From: Acetobacteraceae bacterium
GTDB lineage: Bacteria; Pseudomonadota; Alphaproteobacteria; Acetobacterales; Acetobacteraceae
Direction: 5' to 3'
NCBI GenBank assembly: GCA_027483125.1
Contig: JAIXVH010000121.1
Location: 1-32,036 of the forward strand
Length of the DNA stretch: 32,036 bases
Shown here: positions 28,097 to 32,036 of the stretch, piece after piece
Layout: the number at the start of each line of letters is the position of its first letter
How positions within the stretch are numbered: the first letter of the stretch is position 1
Translations under genes and position numbers: made by a program
The notes under the pieces: generated by a model
The model's database searches: none
What the model was told of the DNA's origin: nothing
Seen by the model: the letters and a program-made list of their open reading frames with translations, nothing else

Positions 28097-29045
28097 GGGC
28101 CATGGCCCGCGCGGGCGAGGCGGGGCGATGCACACGCAGCCATTCCAGCGTTTGCGCCAGGCCCTGGCGCAGGGTGACATGCGCGGTGACGCCCAGCACC
28201 TGCCGCGCACGCAGTGGCGAGCCCAGTGAGTCGCGGATTTCACCAAGCCGCGCGGGCAGGTGTTCGAATTGCGCCGTTGTGCCGCAGAGTTCGGCCACGG
28301 TCTGCGCCAGTTCGACCACCGTCGTCGCGCGGCCGCTGCACACGTTGAACACCGGCGCGTCGGTCGAGACAATGCGCATCGCGGCCAGCAAGGCGGCCAC
28401 CACATCGCCGACATGGATGAAGTCGCGCGTCTGCGCGCCATCGCCATAGAGCCTGACCGGCAGGCCCTGGCGCAGCCTGTCGCAGAAGATCGAGATGACG
28501 CCCGAATAGGGCGAAGCCGGGTCCTGCCGCGGGCCGAAGACGTTGAAGAAGCGCAGGCCCGCCGTCGGCAGGCCGTGAACATGGCCTGCGACCTTGGCGT
28601 GCTGTTCGCAGCCCAGCTTGTCGGCGCCATAGGCCGACAGCGGCGCGGGGTGGGCGGCTTCCTCCAGCGGGCCGGGGGCCTGGCGGCCGTAGATCGCGGC
28701 GGAGGATGCATAGACCACCGGCACGCGGTTGGCGCGCGCGGCATCCATCAGCGCAATGGTGGCCGAAAGGTTGGTGCGGTGCGTGCCCGGCCAATCCGTG
28801 ACACCACGCTCGACCGAGGCGATGGCGGCCAAATGGAAGCAGGCATCCATGCCCGCCAGCGCCTCACGCAAGGCGAGCGGCTGGTTGATGTCGCCCAGCA
28901 TGAGCCGGGCGCCCGGGGCAAGATTGGCCGCTGCGCCGCTGGAGAGATCGTCGAGCACGCGGACCTGATCGCCCTGCGCGCGCAATGCCCGACAGAGGTG
29001 CGAGCCGATGAAACCACAGCCGCCAGTGACCAGTATTTTCGCCAT
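28074..29045 (-). CDS. NAD-dependent epimerase/dehydratase (SDR, UDP-sugar 4-epimerase-like)
   Basis: MAKILVTGGCGFIGSHLCRALRAQGDQVRVLDDLSSG...FHLAAIASVERGV...VVYASSAAIYG...LSAYGADKLGCEQ...GLRFFNVFGPRQDPASPYSGVISIF...RDFIHVGDVV. Confidence 0.95.
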   Translation of the reverse strand: MAKILVTGGCGFIGSHLCRALRAQGDQVRVLDDLSSGAAANLAPGARLMLGDINQPLALREALAGMDACFHLAAIASVERGVTDWPGTHRTNLSATIALMDAARANRVPVVYASSAAIYGRQAPGPLEEAAHPAPLSAYGADKLGCEQHAKVAGHVHGLPTAGLRFFNVFGPRQDPASPYSGVISIFCDRLRQGLPVRLYGDGAQTRDFIHVGDVVAALLAAMRIVSTDAPVFNVCSGRATTVVELAQTVAELCGTTAQFEHLPARLGEIRDSLGSPLRARQVLGVTAHVTLRQGLAQTLEWLRVHRPASPARAMALSAEASR

Positions 29046-29267
29046 GGCAAAGTCAATTCCCTGATGGTCAACAATATAAACATAGATCGATTACCACCAT
29101 CCGCCCAGCAATAATCAAAAAATTGCATTCTATTTCGTGCTTACGGCGATTTTGCGCAGGCGATTGCGCGCGGCTCAAGTCATTTTACTTCTACTACCGA
29201 ATATTGTTATTGAATAACATGGGCGAATGCCTATCCTGCCCGTTGCTTCGCGGAAGGGCAGGACGGC
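29046..29267. promoter_or_regulatory. AT-rich divergent intergenic control region with palindrome GTTATT-G-AATAAC (29206-29218)
   Basis: Long A/T stretches in an otherwise GC-rich window, between divergent epimerase (-) and GT2 (+) starts. Confidence 0.7.
29234..29263 (+). promoter_or_regulatory. Hairpin overlapping the Shine-Dalgarno of the downstream GT2 gene
   Basis: Perfect 8-bp stem TCCTGCCC (29234-29241) / GGGCAGGA (29256-29263); GTG start at 29268, so the 3' arm contains the likely SD. Confidence 0.5.
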
Positions 29268-30230
29268 GTGGATATCAGCGTGATCTGCCCGGTGATGAAC
29301 GCACCCTCGCGCCTGCTGCGCAGCGCCGCGGCCTCGGTCCTGGCGGCGTTGGATGCGGCGCGGATGCAAGGCGAGCTCATCATCATCGATGACGGCAGCA
29401 CCGAGCCTGCCACGCTGCGCGCCATGGCCTGGCTCGCCGCGCGCGACGGGCGCGTGGTGCTGCGCCGGCCAGGGGCCAATGCCGGGCCAGCCAGCGCGCG
29501 CAACCAGGGCCTGGCCATCGCGCGTGGTGCCTGGCTGGGGTTTGTGGATGCCGATGATCTGTGGCTGCCGGACCGCCTTATGGCGGCGCGGATGCTGATG
29601 GCGAGCAGCGATGCCCAATGGATCGGTGGGCGGCACCTGTTGTTGCGGCCCGCGGGCAGCGAGGCAGCCCCCAGCCTCGCCGCCGCGATGGGTGGGGGCG
29701 GCGTCTTGTGCGGCGCCGCCCTCACCCGTTGCCTGCTGGCAAATTTCTGGATGCATCTGGGCGCCATGCTGGTGCGCCGCGATGTCGCGCGCCGCGCCGG
29801 CGGCTTCGCGCCCGGCCTGTTCTATGGCGAGGATGTGCTGTTCATGGCGCGGCTTTCGATACTGGCGCCGCTGCATTGGCTGGATGCGGATCTCTACGCC
29901 TGGCGCCGCGCAGGCGGCGGGCTGACGGCCGCATCCGCCAGGCTCGGTGCGCGCTCCATGGCGATGCACGAAGTGGCGGCGCGCGACCCGCTGCTGCGCG
30001 GCTTCACGCGCGAATTGCGCTGGGCGCGCTACAGCGCGCTGAAGGGCCTGGCCGTGAACAACCTGCATGCCGGGCACCGCGCCGCGGCTGCGCGCTTTGC
30101 TTTGCGCGCCTTCGCGCAGGACCCGCGCGAAGGCCGCGACCTGTGGCGCTTCGCCACACTCTGGCTGCGCGGCGGTGGCGCGCATCGCTACAGCCCGGCC
30201 GAGCCATTTGCGTTGAAGGAACACCGATGA
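29268..30230 (+). CDS. Glycosyltransferase, GT2 family
   Basis: GTG start; MDISVICPVMNAPSRLLRSAAASVLAALDAARMQGELIIIDDGSTEPATLRAM...ARNQGLAIARGAWLGFVDADDLWLPDRL. Confidence 0.92.
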   Translation: MDISVICPVMNAPSRLLRSAAASVLAALDAARMQGELIIIDDGSTEPATLRAMAWLAARDGRVVLRRPGANAGPASARNQGLAIARGAWLGFVDADDLWLPDRLMAARMLMASSDAQWIGGRHLLLRPAGSEAAPSLAAAMGGGGVLCGAALTRCLLANFWMHLGAMLVRRDVARRAGGFAPGLFYGEDVLFMARLSILAPLHWLDADLYAWRRAGGGLTAASARLGARSMAMHEVAARDPLLRGFTRELRWARYSALKGLAVNNLHAGHRAAAARFALRAFAQDPREGRDLWRFATLWLRGGGAHRYSPAEPFALKEHR

Positions 30231-31162
30231 CCGCATGGGCCACATCGCCACCGCGCATGCTCGCGCTGCGCAGCGCCTGCGCCGGCCTGCGCATGGTGTT
30301 CCGGCACGCGCCTTGGCGCTTCGGCAAGCAATGGCTCTGGGACCGCGTGGTGCGTCCGCATATCCTGTGGCGCGACCTGCCGATCGAGGCGCGCACGCGC
30401 TTCGGCGCGCGGCTGGAGGGCGGCTTCCCGGATGCAGTCCACGCCTATGTCTATTTCTTCGGCGTCTGGGAACCGGCAGTGACGGCGGTGTTCCGCCAGG
30501 CGCTGCGGCCGGGCGATGTGGTGATCGATATCGGCGCCAATGTGGGCCTGCACAGCATGCTGGCCGCGAGGCTGGTGGGGCCGCGCGGACATGTGCACGC
30601 AATCGAGGCCTCACCTTGGATTCACGCGCGTCTGCGCCGCAACCTGGCGGCCAATCATGTGCCGAATGTGACCACCTACAACATGGCCGCGACCGCCATG
30701 CGCGCGCAGGTGCCGGTCTTTCTGCATGACGCGACCAATCTCGGCGGCACCACCATCCTGGCCGACCAGGCGCGGCTGACCGGCGCACCGCTGGAGGCGA
30801 TGGTGGAAGGCCGGCCGGTGGGCGAGATCATCCCCGAAGCGGCGCTGCTGGCCGCGCGCCTGATCAAGATCGATGTCGAGGGCGCGGAGTGGCTCGTGCT
30901 GCAGGGCCTGCGCGAATGGCTGCCGCGGCTGCGCGCGGATGTGGAGATACTGGTCGAGGTGAACAGCGCCGCATTGGCCGGCTTCGGCGTGGCGGTGACG
31001 GAGTTCCTGGCGCTATTCAGCACCGCCGGCTTCGTGGCGCATGAGGTGCGCAACGGCTATGGCAGTGCATTCTACATCGACGCCGCACCCGGCGGCCCGG
31101 CACCGCTGGCGCGTGGCGATTTCGACACCGCGGATCTTCTGTTCCGTCGGACTGCGCCGTGA
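30227..31162 (+). CDS. FkbM family methyltransferase
   Basis: ATG 30227 (ATGA overlap with upstream stop): MTAWATSPPRMLALRSACAG...VIDIGANVGLHSMLAARLVGPRGHVHAIEASPWIHARLRRNLAAN...LIKIDVEGAEWLVLQGLREWL. The track ORF from 29561 is over-extended. Confidence 0.93.
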   Translation: MTAWATSPPRMLALRSACAGLRMVFRHAPWRFGKQWLWDRVVRPHILWRDLPIEARTRFGARLEGGFPDAVHAYVYFFGVWEPAVTAVFRQALRPGDVVIDIGANVGLHSMLAARLVGPRGHVHAIEASPWIHARLRRNLAANHVPNVTTYNMAATAMRAQVPVFLHDATNLGGTTILADQARLTGAPLEAMVEGRPVGEIIPEAALLAARLIKIDVEGAEWLVLQGLREWLPRLRADVEILVEVNSAALAGFGVAVTEFLALFSTAGFVAHEVRNGYGSAFYIDAAPGGPAPLARGDFDTADLLFRRTAP

Positions 31163-32036
31163 TGCCGCCCGAGATCAGCGTCGTGGTGCCAAGCTTCAAC
31201 CGCGCCACATTGCTGCCCGAGACACTGGACGCGATCCTGGCGCAATCCGTCCCGCCGCTGGAGGTGATTGTCGTTGATGACGGCTCCACCGATGGCACCG
31301 CCGCCGTGCTGGCGGCGCGCTACGCCGGCAGGGTGCGCATGCTGCGCATCGACAACGCAGGCGACCTCGCCGCGCGCAATGCCGGGCTGCGCGAGGCACG
31401 CGGCAGGCTTGTCGCCTGGTGCGACAGCGATGATGTCTGGCAGCCCGGATTCCTCGCCGCGATGGCCGCGCTGTGGCGTGCGGAGCCCCGCGCCTGTGCC
31501 GCCTTCGCCGACTTCACCATCCTGCGCGATGGCAGGCTGGGCACCACGCGCAAATTCGACACCGCGCCGTCCGGCTTCTGGCAGGGGCTGCGGCATCTGC
31601 CCGAGGCTGGGCTTGGCGTCCTGGATGCGCCGGTGGTGGCGCGGCTGATCGGCTTTCAGCCCTTCTTCCCCTCCTGCATGGTCACCAGCCGCGCCTTCAT
31701 GCTGGGCCTGGGCGGCTGGGATGAGACGGTGGGCCGCATCGTGGGCAGTGATTTCGCCACCATTTTGCGCATCGGCGAATATGCGCCGCTCGGCGTGGTG
31801 CGCCGGCCGCTGGTGGCGATCCGCAAGCATGCCGGAAACCATTCGGCGGATACGGAAGCGATGAATCTCGGCGATGCCGCCATCCTGGAACATGTGCTGG
31901 CGCGGCGCGCATCGCTGGCCCCGCTGGCGCCGCAGATCGCGCGCAGCGTGGCGCGCCGGCGCGGCGATGCGCTGGCGCTGGCCTTCGCGCGCCATGACCA
32001 CGCGGCAGTCCAGCGCATCTTCGCGATGCTGCCGCA
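31162..32036 (+). CDS. Glycosyltransferase, GT2 family; truncated at right window edge
   Basis: MPPEISVVVPSFNRATLLPETLDAILAQSVPPLEVIVVDDGSTDGTAAVLAARY...LAARNAGLREARGRLVAWCDSDDVWQPGFL; open to the window end and therefore absent from the ORF track. Confidence 0.92.
   Translation, partial: MPPEISVVVPSFNRATLLPETLDAILAQSVPPLEVIVVDDGSTDGTAAVLAARYAGRVRMLRIDNAGDLAARNAGLREARGRLVAWCDSDDVWQPGFLAAMAALWRAEPRACAAFADFTILRDGRLGTTRKFDTAPSGFWQGLRHLPEAGLGVLDAPVVARLIGFQPFFPSCMVTSRAFMLGLGGWDETVGRIVGSDFATILRIGEYAPLGVVRRPLVAIRKHAGNHSADTEAMNLGDAAILEHVLARRASLAPLAPQIARSVARRRGDALALAFARHDHAAVQRIFAMLP

Noticed and set aside
25961-28744. 927-aa minus-strand ORF as annotated in the track
   Set aside because: The first ~292 codons are out-of-frame translation over the epimerase gene and the gap; the real asnB starts at MCGIAG (27868).
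29123-29392. 89-aa plus-strand ORF across the AT-rich region
   Set aside because: Runs out of frame into the GT2 gene and has no RBS; likely chance.
29175-30788. 537-aa minus-strand ORF
   Set aside because: Antisense to the GT2 and FkbM genes; low-complexity Arg/Ala/Gln/His product.

Overview
GC-rich chromosomal window, probably from an alphaproteobacterium of the Acetobacteraceae/Roseomonas type (inferred from protein style and composition, not tested). The left half (1-15.1 kb) is mostly housekeeping: a truncated acidic-repeat protein, ppa, two lipoproteins, RidA, an RsmB-type RNA methyltransferase, a haloacid dehalogenase, guaB, rlmE, an ECF sigma/anti-sigma pair with an IalB-like gene, an aldo/keto reductase, a soluble chemotaxis transducer, a four-repeat secreted protein, an OmpA-like protein and a JmjC/cupin oxygenase. 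The right half (15.3-32.0 kb, running off the right edge) is a surface-polysaccharide biosynthesis locus: three GT4-type glycosyltransferase domains (one fused to a WalW/polysaccharide-deacetylase-like domain), three GT2 enzymes, two FemAB/BioF2-like acyltransferases, a flippase, an AsnB-type amidotransferase, an NAD-sugar epimerase, a DUF218 protein, and SAM and FkbM methyltransferases. The observations most worth a second look are: the GT4-WalW fusion inside a six-gene overlapping operon; an unlisted 52-aa TTG-start membrane protein between asnB and the epimerase; an AT-rich divergent control region with an 8-bp hairpin covering the Shine-Dalgarno of a GT2 gene; a dense inverted-repeat intergenic region at 15.16-15.31 kb; a nested palindrome next to ppa; and a secreted protein made of four two-cysteine repeats. 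No tRNA, rRNA, CRISPR array or transposase was recognised.
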